DNA from: Ganoderma boninense
Lineage: Eukaryota > Basidiomycota > Agaricomycetes > Polyporales > Polyporaceae
DNA length: 64,000 nt
Assembly: GCA_002900995.3 (NCBI GenBank)
Contig: CM035305.1
Coordinates: 2,278,467 to 2,342,466 of the forward strand
Direction: 5' to 3'
The first letter of the stretch is position 1. Every line of letters begins with the position of its first letter. The notes below the pieces were generated by a model. That model had not been told where the DNA came from. It saw only the letters and a program-made list of their open reading frames with translations, and made no database searches. This document shows positions 23,533 to 34,955 of this stretch, one piece after another. Position numbers and translations under genes: made by a program.

Positions 23533-25544
23533 CTATGTCTTCGTCTCAGACGCCAGCCGTTTGGCCCGACGCGCTGCTCTCCACTTGGGCCCGTATTTCA
23601 TCAGAATCCAATAAGTCGGGGAGAAGACCACGCAAATGCCAGATAAAAGGACATATGTCCATCCAGTTCCGAGGCGAGTTAGAATCAAGTCTATGACCGA
23701 GACGAACGCGGCACCGAAGGAACAACGGACAAGATTGTTCTGTGAGACGCAGTCAGCGTCGTAGCCCATGAAGAGATGCGGTGGTACACACGCATGCTGT
23801 AATGGCCGACCCATGTTCTGGGGCAAGGTCGATGATGATTGTTTGAGCACCGTTCATCATTGAGACGGTCACCCAGCCAACTGCACGGGCAGTCAAGGTC
23901 AGAACCCAACGTGCATTGAAGAACCATAGGACTTACTGATGATCTGCAATACTAGCGGCCCCGCCAGGGATACATTGGCATGCAAACACCAACCGTAGCC
24001 GATGGTCGCGACTACAAAAATCGCGAAATACGCTGGCATCGTCCGGAGGCGAGCGTATTCGATGGGGAACAGCTCGTCCCAGGTCAAATGCTCGGCAGTC
24101 ATCTTCTTCTCGGGATCCTGCCCCAACCTTCGCATTGTCTGTCTCTTGATGCGCTGGTAGTCAGCATCCAGTAGCTTCCCTATGACGACGCCACCGACGA
24201 GCATGCCGCCGCCGATGGCGAGGAAACATAAACCGGTGTCGGTCTCGTTCAAGAAGGGGTATGTCGACTGGAAGAGGGTCGAGATGGTCGCGGTAACTGC
24301 GTAGAACTCCGAATATACGAGTGCGTTGAAAAACAGCAACAGAGTTACGTCGGGATAGAGGAAGAGAAGGAGTGGGTTTGCGAACCCCCGATGGGCCCCT
24401 CTGCTTGAATAGTCTGGCTCGTAGGCCTTAGGCCCGATGATAGGGACGATGGGCATGTATGCCTTTGGTGGAGGAACGCTTCCGTTGCCACACATGGCAC
24501 GGAGTGTCTCTGGTATGAGACTATTACATCTGTTAGCATCTGATCGGTGATTGGGAGAAGAAAACAGCTGACAGAATCATGACAATCGCACATATACCCG
24601 AGGAAATAACGAGAAACCAGAAGATAGACCTGGACAAATGCGGACATGAGCCACGGTGGTTATTGCACGTTGGGGACATACCTCCAGCCCAGCTTATCTG
24701 CAAGGGCGCCGCCCAGTACGGGGCCCAGGCAAGGACCAATCATGGGGCCGATGTTCCACAAGCCGAAGAAGCTGCCACGCTCGGAGGGCGCCGCGATGTC
24801 TGCTATTACCCCAGCGCCTGTGGAAGCTCACGTCAGCATGCTTGCTGTCTTCGCCTTCTGCTAAGATACGCACCCAGAGCGACCGTGCTTGCAGAGCCGA
24901 AGGCTTGTAAGCATCGGAGGAGCATGAGACCCCAATACGCATTGGTGGGTACGAGCGCAAGTCCTACACAAGATAACGACAGTATGATCATGCAGCAGAT
25001 GAACATGGGTCTCCTTCCCCAGCGGTCGGATAACGTGCCCCAGAACATGGGAGCTGGAGGCAATGTGGACCTCAGTGGTTATCATGTAATGGTCGATGAT
25101 GCAGTAATACTGACCGACGCCTTGCACTACCATGTACATCGTGACGGTGAGATTGATGAGCTCAGTTGATTTGCCAAAAGCTTTGGAAATAGTGGGTATG
25201 GCCGGAAAGTAGATATTCGCTGTGAGAGGGCTGTGGATAGATCGAATCAGATCCTTTCTTAAGAGGCACAATTGGTGGATATTGTACCTAAACATGGCAG
25301 CAAAAGCAGCTACCGCAAGAATGAACCATCTTTCTCGAGCAGTGTAGATTGTATATGGCTGAGAGGGTTGTAGAGAGTCATTCCTCGCTAGGCAACTTCC
25401 TATTATGAGGCGGTGATGAAGACAAGTGTACAAGAACGCACTCTTCTCGCCTTCCTGGATGCCCGGGGATGTTGACTCGTTCACGGTTATATTGTCGTCA
25501 GCATTATCGACAGAGCTTGTCGCTGGCGGCTTGTCAGATGACAT
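23533..25544 (-). CDS. MFS transporter, DHA1 (drug:H+ antiporter, 12 TM) family
   Basis: The N-terminus MSSDKPPATSSVDNADDN is a cytosolic tail, followed by RERWFILAVAAFAAMF, FSPLTANIYFPAIPTISKAF (TM1), MYMVVQGVAPMFWGTLSDRW and GRRPMF (motif A), LRCLQAFGSASTVALGA, IGPMIGPCLGPVLGGALADK (motif C) and SIFWFLVISSG. A central loop with PPPKAYMPIVPIIGPKAYEP follows, then the second six-helix half. It ends in RRAKRLASETKT. Motifs A and C and the loop pattern match fungal TPO/FLR/QDR-type multidrug exporters. About eight introns; one separates EGEK from TRNDSLQPSQPY in the N-terminal tail. Substrate cannot be read from sequence. The neighbours give no cluster context, so an export role in general stress tolerance is only inference. 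Confidence 0.9.
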
Positions 25545-26026
25545 CTGGAGAAGGGCCACGAAGGAGAGTGGGAGAAATCCCCGAGCCCGAGCGACGAGAG
25601 GACGGCGGTGTGGAGCATCGGAGGAAGCCCTATCGTGTATATAAAAGCTTGAGAAGCCGCCCACAGACACGTACATCGAGTCGCTCTCCCAGGGCCCACG
25701 CCGCCAGAAGCTGCATCGAATCACCGAACCCATCCTTCGACTTGCCGGCTCGCATGCCTTCTCGGTCCGGGGCGTTCTCGGACCACCACAATCCGCTTCG
25801 GCCATCGGCATTTCCCTCCGATCCCCATATGTAGACTTCCCAACAAGTGCAGATCATCTCTTTCCTGCTCCACCAAGAGCAAGCAGGAAATCATGACAAA
25901 CGGTCTGCAGATCGTCGCCGTTGTGCAGCCTGCCGAAATGCCACTGCGGTCACAGCATCTCAAATAAACGACTGGAAACGTACACACTCTCGAATCCACA
26001 GTGCCCCGTGAAAACCATCGACCGTC
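25545..26026. other. Intergenic between MFS (-) and CWC25 (-)
   Basis: About 480 bp containing the MFS promoter and the CWC25 3' UTR. An AT-rich GTATATAAAAG stretch near 25634-25644 reads as a TATATAC-like box on the minus strand, about 90 bp upstream of the MFS ATG. No gene seen. Confidence 0.4.
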
Positions 26027-27426
26027 CTAGTCCGCCCCGACACGCATCTGTCCTCGTCCCCTCCTAATCCGGTCCTCAAGCCCGCCCGACCCTCCAAAGA
26101 CCTTCTTCTGTTCGTGGGAGAGGAATCCGCCCATGCCCTTCGATTTGGCCCGCGCCCGTTCTTCCGTCTCCAGTTCCTCCTTCTCTCGCTCGAGGAGTTT
26201 TGTGAGATGCTCGCGGCGTTCTTGCGTAAGAGACGTGGCGTTGGAAGACATGGCAGCCAGCTTTGCAGCACGGTCCTCTACGCGGTCTGCGGGCCTCGAG
26301 GATGATGTGCGAGGAGGGGGTGGGCTCATTCGCGCTCGCTTGGGAGGTGTAGCGTCGAATCTCCGAGGACTACGACTCGAGTCTCGCCTTCGCTTCCTGC
26401 TGTCGTAGTCATCCTGCCGTGAGATGGGACTGCGGCTCTGCCTACGGCGGGGGTCGTATACGTTGTCGTCTGACTCATCCGATCGGGGCCAGGCCTTGAC
26501 TCTCCCAGCCTCAGGGGACCACCGCCGGTCGTCACGATAGCGCTCGGGAGTGAGTTCGTGGCTGCGGCCACGGCGACTGGAATAGTCGTCCCGTCGATCG
26601 TCCTCATTGCGTGAACGTGAGGGAACAGGCGAACGGGAATGTCGGGTGTATGGACTACGAGAACGCCTGCGAGTGTAGTCGTCCCTTGAATCAGGTCGTC
26701 GTCGGTCTCTATCGTCGTACGGTGAGCGCGAGCGGGAGCCTGCCCTGTGCTTGTCCTTGCGATGTTTATGTTTCTTGTCCTTTTTCGCCTTCTTGTCCTT
26801 CTTAGGTTTGATGCCGTTACGCTCTTGCATCTCGCGGAGGCGGAGAGGGTTGGCCATGAGGGCCTGGTACGCCGCTTGCTCCTGCTGCTTGATAGCAAGG
26901 AGAGGATCCTCACGGATCTTCGCCGCGGTGTCTCGGGCGGTGTTGGCGTACTGAGTAGCAATGAAGTTCTTATGGGAGGCTCCGATCTGTTGCATGTGTG
27001 GTTAGATTTAGTAACGAAATACGTGAGTATGGAGGTCTACACACCTTCTCGTTTTCGTCGGCCGTGAGGATCTTGTCCACCCGTTTCTTGCCGAGGAGAT
27101 AATCTTCTAGGTCGTTGGGATTCTGTCCGCTCCCAGTCGCTGGAGTTGCATACATCCAATCCAGTTTCTCCGTCCTCTTCTTCCCCGTCTGCTCCTCCTG
27201 CATCCTCTGTAGTTCCTGCAGCTGGCGTTCCTCCTCCTTCTCCTTGCGGAGCTGATCCAACTTCTTCTTCTCCTCAAGCTGTAGACGTGGCGTTGTTAGT
27301 GTTTTGACTCTTTGGGAATCTGTACACAGGACGTACCGCTTTCTTCTCCTCCAGCCACACCCGCTCCTGGTTCTTCAACAGGAGCGGGTGCCAGGACTTT
27401 TTCATGTTCAAGTCGCCGCCACCCAT
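26027..27426 (-). CDS. CWC25: Pre-mRNA-splicing factor CWC25
   Basis: CWC25 joins the spliceosome after PRP2 action and promotes the first transesterification. The start at 27426 gives [20 protein letters not shown] and [10 protein letters not shown], the conserved N-terminal Cwf/Cir_N motif. Exon 2 is coiled coil ([20 protein letters not shown]), then [12 protein letters not shown] and [16 protein letters not shown], which is diagnostic. Exon 3 has [20 protein letters not shown] and [20 protein letters not shown], followed by a lysine-rich patch, a long RS/RD-rich region and a conserved C-terminal block ([34 protein letters not shown]). Two introns. Its 5' end lies 227 bp from the next gene on the opposite strand, suggesting a shared promoter. 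Confidence 0.94.
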
Positions 27427-27653
27427 CTTGGCTGCTTGTGTTGGGTACGAAGATTAGATGAGCGGGATGAGGGCAACGAGCAGGAGATGAGAGCAGCAGG
27501 CAGACCAGTGCTGGGTGTCCAAGTTGGAGTCGCGGGCGGATAGGCGCTGCTTGTATGTGTTTGGCAGGATAGGAGTGCCGGGTGGCGCTGCGGAGGCTGA
27601 GGAAGGCCATGGCAAGTCGACGCTCTGGAGCCGTGTCCTTGACTCGTGGACTC

Positions 27654-28679
27654 ATGTCTTCCTCTCCCGACCAACGCCTGGAGGACCTCGAGGCGGGGGA
27701 GGGTGAGCCCCTCACCAACGGCGTCCCCACAACGTACGTACCACCTGTCCCCAGAGACCCTGCCAACTCATGGACACCTAATAGCATGCTCGTCTGCTTT
27801 TTGACACTACAGACCGACCCGCTCAATATATTCTATGACCAAGGATGAGATAACAAAGAACATCGCCAATCGATTCGTTCACTCGCAGACATACATCGTC
27901 CTCTACCTTGCCATGGCGGCGCTTTCGATCACGACAGTCGTCCTCAGCCTAGTCAACGACTGTCCTACTCTTCCCTTTTACATTTTGGAGTTTATCATCA
28001 ACGCAGCGATGATCCTCGAGGTCGGAATACGTTTTGTCGCATTTGGCAGGGTGAGCACTGTTCTACCATGGCATCCATTTCCTCTCCAACCGCGCTCTCG
28101 CCCCGCAGCAATTCTGGAAATCCGTCTGGAACATCATGGACTTGGCTATGACTGCTTTTTGCGGCATCACGCTGCTCGTCATCTTCTTCTCTGGATGCGA
28201 CAACACCAGTAAAGAAGAAGAGTTAGTCGACACCTTCCTTCTCGTCGTCCGAAATCTGCTTCAATTCGGCCGTCTCGCCACGGTTATGCGGCAGTACGTA
28301 TACTTTATGTTGCCCAACGCCCTTCCCCAGCCTTGACCCTGACGGGCGGCATGCTTGCTATGCTTCTCGGGCCTTCTTCTGCCACATCGCTGTTGCCCTC
28401 AGTTGCTGACAGAGGGTTGTTCGTAGGTCTGGACAATCTATATTCACCCGCCCAAAGCCGATTGACCTCTCGGCCGCCCGAAGACGCGGATTCACGATGG
28501 ATATCGACATGGAGGATGAGGAAGACGCGGGGGAGCTCGCGCGACCACTGATACGGAGCGACGTCGTGTTCGATGCTGGCGACGAGCGTCCACAGCGCTC
28601 GGCCATGACGGACATGCCACGGGCTGTACAGGCTGCACAGGAGCGTGATGAGGAGGACATGTGGGCATCATTGGGTTGA
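27654..28679 (+). CDS. Four-TM voltage-sensor-like (ion-transport domain) protein without a pore
   Basis: Four exons encode about 245 aa. An acidic N-terminus (MSSSPDQRLEDLEAGEGEPL) precedes IANRFVHSQTYIVLYLAMAA (S1), a second hydrophobic stretch with FYILEFIINAAMILEVGIRF (S2-like, acidic residues inside), SVWNIMDLAMTAFCGITLLV (S3-like, internal Asp) and LVVRNLLQFGRLATVMRQSG (S4-like, three arginines at uneven spacing). The tail is acidic and soluble (MDIDMEDEEDAGEL) and ends in EEDMWASLG. There is no S5-P-S6 pore. Introns lie near 27738-27812, 28051-28108 and 28295-28424. An upstream in-frame ATG at 27609 is possible. The closest general fold is the voltage-sensing domain of ion-transport proteins; whether it conducts protons, regulates another protein or is only structural cannot be told. 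Confidence 0.75.
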
Positions 28680-31190
28680 CGAAGACGTTGATGTGCGTTG
28701 GACACTTTCACGTTTGTGTTGATCGCTTGATAGACGGAGGTTGGCCTGCAGCCAATGGTCATGATATTTCGCTCGACACAGCCACTCGCAGGCTCTCGGG
28801 TGTGTACTGCCAATTCAGCCACGGATGCTCGAGATACTGATGTCTAAGTACAGACAGATCTGTTCGCCTAATACTTAGATACTTATCGGTCCCCGGACGA
28901 CCTAATGTGCAGTGTATTTACTGGGCACCTCTGCTGAATACCGTGCATGCCTGTTGTTCCAAGATCAACTTGCCGGACACCAACATATCCATGTTCAGCC
29001 ACATTCGGATTTAAATCCAATCAGTTGTCTGGAACCAATAGTTCAGCTAGTTTTCGGCAATTGTAAGTCGACCTTATCTGTTCCTCCGATGCGCGACAAA
29101 CATGGGCACTGTGTACTCAGTACATACTTACATTCACCGAACTTACCCCCGCTGGCGCACACAGTCCCTAACTCCGGAGTCTAGAGGAGTCCGGTTGCTT
29201 GAGCTTGGACGCCGGATGTTCCATCAGGTGTTCCGATTCTGAGGGGCATCCTGAGCGGTACGCCGAATGACTACCAACACGTCATTACATTAATTCATTC
29301 GTGGCCACATGCCCACAGCAGTGCTGAATCGCTGTTCCGTTCGTGTTCGCATTGCAGCAACCTTCAATCCATCTTGAACGCATCGCATCCCGGTGTTTTG
29401 GCGGGATCCGATTGTTGACCGTTTGAGCAAGCTCTGTCAGCTGTCATCTAGCGTGCATGCGTGGCAAATGCGGGGAGGGTGAGTCTTCCTGACGCTTTTT
29501 TGCCTTTGTTCGTTGATCTCACGCCTTACTGTGCTGTGACATGCCACTAGAAGGTGATGTGTTCAATCGAGGCTCCGCTCGGGTCCTGGCGAGGACGCTA
29601 GAACTATTCCTGATTCTATACAGAGGCTTGCCGTTTCAATTGTTCCTCTCCCGACGCGTGTGTACTGAGCCAGGCGAGCGACGGCGCCGGAAGCCTGAGT
29701 CTCGAACAACATTCAGGACCGACGCATGTGAGAAGATACCGATCCAGGCGTGGAGACACGGTGCACAGTCTGGTGACATCTTTCGTCTGGACGTGCTCAC
29801 ACCGCGCCAGATCGCTCCCAGGACTTCGATGTGCAGCTTCAAGGGAGGGTGTCCGGTTCCCGGAGGTTGCACACTCACAAAAATTGACTCCATTCCTCCG
29901 AAGAGAGCGGCCGACGCATCGCATCCATGTATCATAAGTAGGTTGTCTCATCTTCCGAGTGTGTGGCCGGGGCGTTTATCTATCGGGCGCCGAGGCACAC
30001 TCGGAGGATTTGAGTTGTCACGAAAGCAGACGCTGAATAGAATGACGGGCGTCGGGCAGGCTTTCCCCGTACTTGGCGCACTTCGATAGGGCACGGCGTG
30101 ACGGCACCGAACCACGCACGGTTGGTGCTTGGAGTGCGGAATAAGGAGGGTGCGACCCTGATGACCACATATTCATATTTCTCGCCGCGGGCGTTTCACG
30201 TCCAAGGTTGCCCGCGCGACGTGCTTCGTGGCGCACCACTACTTACGGTGGCACGCCACATATAACGCATGCGTGCAACCGCGGTGAGCCGAGCCCTTGC
30301 GAGCGTGTCGGGCGGTTTCAGGCGGGCGGGGTCGATGGTGAGACAGCAATCGCCAGAACACATTGCGGTTTGGTAGACAGGGCACGATCGTGGCATTAGT
30401 GTAATACATGTACATAATCCGAACGTTCAGCTTGATGCGAGGACGGGGGTCGCGGGCCCGCATGGGCACGCGTCTGGTGGACGCGTGCTCATGTGGCAGG
30501 TGCACGTGTCTGGCAGTCTAGACGGAGTCGCATTGTGGCGGAAGGACATTGACCGCATTTGGAGTGCGGCCTGCGAAAGAACACTGCGGACAGAGGCAGA
30601 CCTGCCCTGTTGGGCAGGTTGTCTCCAGAAAGAGGATCGGTAGCGATATTGGTCTGATTGGCGGCAGTGGCGCGATTATGAGGAGGATGGCTGTCGGGAA
30701 GCTGCCCGTGCACACTGGCGAGGATGTCCTACAGGAGGCTGAGGCGGAGGTGGGGGACAATGGGGACGTGGTGGGCGTGGCGAAGGAAGCAGAGGAGGCG
30801 GGGAGGGAAGATTCAGGCGGGATCTGAGAGAAGGGAGGGAGGTTTACGTCAGCCAGGGGCAGGCGAGGAAATTTATTGAGGCAGAAGGGGTGATATGGGC
30901 GGGCGCCTGCCGAACGGACTGGTCGACATCCGCCGTTGCGAAGGCCTCGGGCGATTCCTCGCCTCTGCCCGGACTTTCTGTCCTCTCCTCTCTTCCCCTC
31001 GTCATCGGATCCCTCCTCCGCCGCTCCCCCATTCTCCGCTCCATGTCGTGATCACCCCCAGTCCTACGGTGCGTCGCAGCCAGCCCCCTGTGCTCCGTCA
31101 CATTCCTGTATTGATTCCGCACTGCACTCCAGTTGTACCTGTTATCAGTCCCACACGGAAACACACGCTCTTTTTCCTTCCATTCTCCTT
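28680..31190. other. Long intergenic region (2.5 kb)
   Basis: No ORF here has family motifs. The largest (29541-30089, + strand) has an implausible composition and no splice or start support. A small minus-strand ORF near 30518-30827 has a CPTGQVCLCPQC motif but no clear signal peptide. CT-rich tracts at about 30950-31190 are likely the 5' UTR and promoter of the next gene. No tRNA or repeat recognised. Confidence 0.45.
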
Positions 31191-34100
31191 ATGCCTCCTG
31201 CTCTCGCCCATACCCCAAGCAGGCCGTGGTGGCCACGCTCAAAGTCCTCAAAGGATGCCCTCCGCACCCACCGCTCTGTCTCCACCGTTCCCGATGAAGA
31301 TGAGAAGTGTCCTTCCCCCCCATCCACATCCTCAAAACCGAAGGATGCCATTCCCCCCCGCAAATTCAATACTCTTGCTTCCGCAATCGGTTTCAGGTCC
31401 AAGAAGCTTCCCGCCTTGACAATCCAAGATCCCCCTTCTCCTCGCAGCTCCTCTCATTCATACACCAACTCTCGCCCCGGCTCAGGAACCAGTGCATCCA
31501 GCTCTCCCGCAGTCGTCGACCGCACTCCCTTCTTCACCAACCGACCCCCCGCAAAGTCGGTCTCAACCATCCGGTCCTCCGAATATGACTACGACGCTGC
31601 TTCCGACCCCCATTCAGAGCCACGCACCCCTTCCGACCATCCCCGCGATAGACTGTCCTATCAGCACTCCGTCATGACCTTCACCGAGATGGACCCCTTC
31701 GCATCCGGTGGAATTATCGTTCAGGCCCTCCGTCAGGATCCCAATCGCTTGTCCGTCTATTCAGATTCTTCCATGCTAGACCCCCAACAGAAGCGTCCAG
31801 ATATCCCTCCGCCCATGACCCACCGAGTCTCGTACGGATCTTGTTCATCTAACTCGCACGGTAATCACTCCGATGTACTCTCTCCTCTCTCTGCGACCTC
31901 GTTTGGGAGGTCACCTATTATCAGGTAAGTAACCGGTAGTCTTGCTCGAGGGCTTTTTATTGTTGTGCCTGGTTACTGATGTGGCCGCATTGTGCAATAT
32001 CCAGTCGTTCTGCGTATGATCTTACGCAAAACAACGATCAGTATTCCGGCGATGCGTCGGCGACACAGGCTCAGCGGACGCATCGGACCAAGACGCCGTC
32101 TGGCTCGAACTCGTCAAACTCCACGGTGACGCAGCACGACTTCAGGAACCGGTTGAGTGAACCACCAGCAGGAATGCGTCTACCACGCAAGCGGTCGAGT
32201 CCCTCTCTAGCGCGGCCCAGAGGAATGACTGTCGGTGCTATAGATCACCAGCCAAGTCCAGCACCAGCCGCTGCTGTACCAGATCTCCCACCCTTGCAAC
32301 TCTATCGCAAGGAATCGGGTTCTTCCTCTCCTTCGTCGTCCAATACTCCATCTCCGTCACCAGTAGTCTTCACCCGCAGTCGTAATCCCTCCTGTACCAC
32401 CTTGGAATCGCCTGCGTCTCCCAACTCTACGCAACCGAAGGTACTGTTGCGTAAAGCATCTGCTTCTCGGGTCTATGTTCCTCCTTTACCCGCCGCGCCA
32501 CCTACCGCAAGTCTCCCACCAACCCCGAACCGTCTTCCGCCATTGTCTTCCTCGCCCTATGGCTTATCCCCACTGGAGTTCAGGGCGTCTTCAAGCTCAT
32601 CGAGCTTGGACTTCGCACCAAGTGTCGGCCCGCACGATCTCGATCCAGACGAGCCCATCTTTCAGATTGTGAATGATCATTATGACCTGGGTCCATTTCA
32701 GGCATCGAAGGGCAAGACTCGCAAGAACCCGAGCACGGATTTCCTCAGCGGCGACAGCAGCTCCACTCGACTGTCGGACTTCGACTTGCCTTCACCGTTG
32801 GGCAACTTTCCTCCGGTTCCGACTCTCGTACACGGAGACATGCACCCTAAGGCTGGGAAGCTACTGAAGAAGATGTCATCTCAGCAGAGCTTCTCGCAGC
32901 GGCACTCCGCGACGAGCTTCATGTCTACTGCGTCCGGGCCTCTAGACGATGCGAATGGCCGTATCAACGGGCATGCCACGCCAGCGAAGGCCCCGCGCAA
33001 ACAACGGTCCTTCCATGCCCCCCGTGGGATACCTTTGCCTCTACCACCACTGCCTGGCTTGCGCTCCTCTTCAGGCGGTAGCTCCTCTACCAACGAGACA
33101 CTCCCTCCACCTTGCTCTCCCATCCTTGAGCCTCGTCGGGGCAACGTCATGAGCCCCAGGAAAAGACTGTTCTCCGGGTCGAGTGCGCGGAGAAGTACTT
33201 CGTCTCATGGCCCAACGACCGTTGCTGAGGTGGACGACAAGCGATCAGTCTTCAGTTTCGAGAGTGAAGTCCGTCCATTAACATCCTCTGGAACAGAGAC
33301 GATAGGTAGATCACCGGATACCATTGGAGGCCACTCGCAGGGGACGCGAAACGGATCTATATCACTGTCATCGCTGTGGGACGACGGGGTCGGGGAGATT
33401 GGGACTGACAAGAGGATGTCGCAGTCGGACTACGTGCCACAGTATATTATGTCGCCCGCAGAGCAGCTCAAGCTTGCGGAGAAACTCGAGGACGAGGAGG
33501 CCGCGGCGTCCATACACACATCCATCCATGAGGAAGTGGACTATCCGACCCGCAAGCCGACTTTGGATCTGCACCCGGGTGACTTTGGGCTGACGTACAG
33601 CGCTCTTCCGAGCGCGACCCGCTCGCGGTCCAACTCTGTCCTGTCGCACTCATCGGCAGGCACGCTGGCGTTTGGGGACAAGGCGGGTGCGACGAGGGGC
33701 ACGTCGATCCTCTCTTCGCGGTCGTCGATCAGGTCCGACACTTCGCGGCTGTCCCCGACGAACCCCTCGCCAAGGAAGGTCATTGGTGTGGATCATCCCC
33801 GCAGCATCCCGTCGCGGACTATATCTATGCTCGCGAAACCCGTCGTCCGGCCGCCCCCCTTGAACGTTCGCCCATCGACTGCCCAGGCCAGCATCACTCC
33901 ACCGCGGTCGCCCCAGCGTGCGTGCAACCCGCACACTCCGCACTCACCCGAGACCCCCTCAGCGAGCTTGCCACCCCCTCCCCGGCGGCGGCCGTCCCAC
34001 CACGACCTGCATGACATCGAGGAGTCGACCGACAAGCGCAATAGCGTGGTTCCTATCAACGCGTTATCCCCACCTCCAGTCCGGCCTGCGAACCTGCGGC

Positions 34101-34378
34101 GCCAGGATTCTACGGACACAGCGACGACAGTTGGATCACGCCCTCCTAGCGCGTACGATCGGCAGAAGGCCTTGCAGCGACGGTCGATTATGAAGAAGCC
34201 GTCTTTTCTCGATATCGAGGACGACTTCGACCAAAGCATGGACGACGGGTCCGATGAGGACGAGACAGGGGAGTCTCTCGAGTCACCGACGATGGAGAGC
34301 AGCTTTCTGGATATGGATCGCGGGAAGAACTCGTTCGACACTGTGCGGAGCTACGACAGTGCTTCTTATGTGTATTAA
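31191..34378 (+). CDS. Large Ser/Pro-rich low-complexity protein, function unknown
   Basis: Two exons are joined by an intron (about 31926-32004, donor GTAAGT). The protein is about 1035 aa and begins MPPALAHTPSRPWWPRSKSS. It is rich in Ser, Pro, Thr and Arg and probably mostly disordered. Short ordered-looking patches recur: KFNTLASAIGFRSKKLPALT near the N-terminus, DEPIFQIVNDHYDLGPFQAS in the middle, and SIMKKPSFLDIEDDFDQSMD near the C-terminus. Many RS/SP and RxxS sites suggest heavy phosphorylation. No enzymatic domain seen. Long uninterrupted exon 2 (about 2.4 kb) contrasts with the intron-rich neighbours. I chose the ATG at 31191 because the longer upstream frame looks like a CT-rich leader. 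The gene is probably a real conserved agaricomycete protein; its role cannot be inferred from the sequence. Confidence 0.8.
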
Positions 34379-34955
34379 CATTACCCTCACCCCTACCCCC
34401 ACCCTTATTGTTACTTTGCATCTTGCTGTCGCTTCGTTAGCTTTATGCCAGCGACTCCCCCGCTCTTTCGCTTCTGACTCCCCTTCCCTTCCCTTCGTTG
34501 GTATCTATACCTCTTTATTCGTACGATACACCCCACAACGCTTTGCTCTAGGTACCCACTTGCACATATCTTAACGTTCGCCCGCAACACCTGGTGGTAC
34601 ACGCCTTAATTTCTAGAACATACATCGTCTGCAATGGTTCACCACCCCCGACTACTCACGCACCCTCCCTCGATGTTGTCTGCCGCTCTGCTGGCGTCGC
34701 CGCTCTGGCTCATGATTTTCTACTCACAATCGCCCGCCATTGTACTATACCGCTTGCGCGGGCTTCGGACATCGTATTAAATACAGGAGGCCAGGTCATC
34801 ACGGTCAACCAGGTTCAGAATTGAAGTGCATTCTCACTGCGCGCAAGGTCAGGGTAATGTATATACAAAAGTAACTGTAGCTTGGAAGTCCAATAAGTTC
34901 GTTACAAGTAGGCATTTCAACAATCTCGTTTAGCTGAACCTCCTCGGCTCCTGCT
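34379..34955. other. Intergenic, convergent 3' ends
   Basis: About 575 bp between the Ser/Pro-rich gene and SLA2. CCCTACCCCCACCC runs at about 34386-34404 and T-rich tracts fit 3' UTRs. No gene recognised. Confidence 0.5.

Noticed and set aside
29541..30089. 182-codon plus-strand ORF in the 28.7-31.2 kb gap
   Set aside because: No motif, biased composition, no splice or homology signal; likely chance.
30518..30827. Small minus-strand ORF with CPTGQVCLCPQC and LPPQC
   Set aside because: Could be a cysteine-rich secreted protein, but no signal peptide or start is visible and the hydrophobic stretch is internal.
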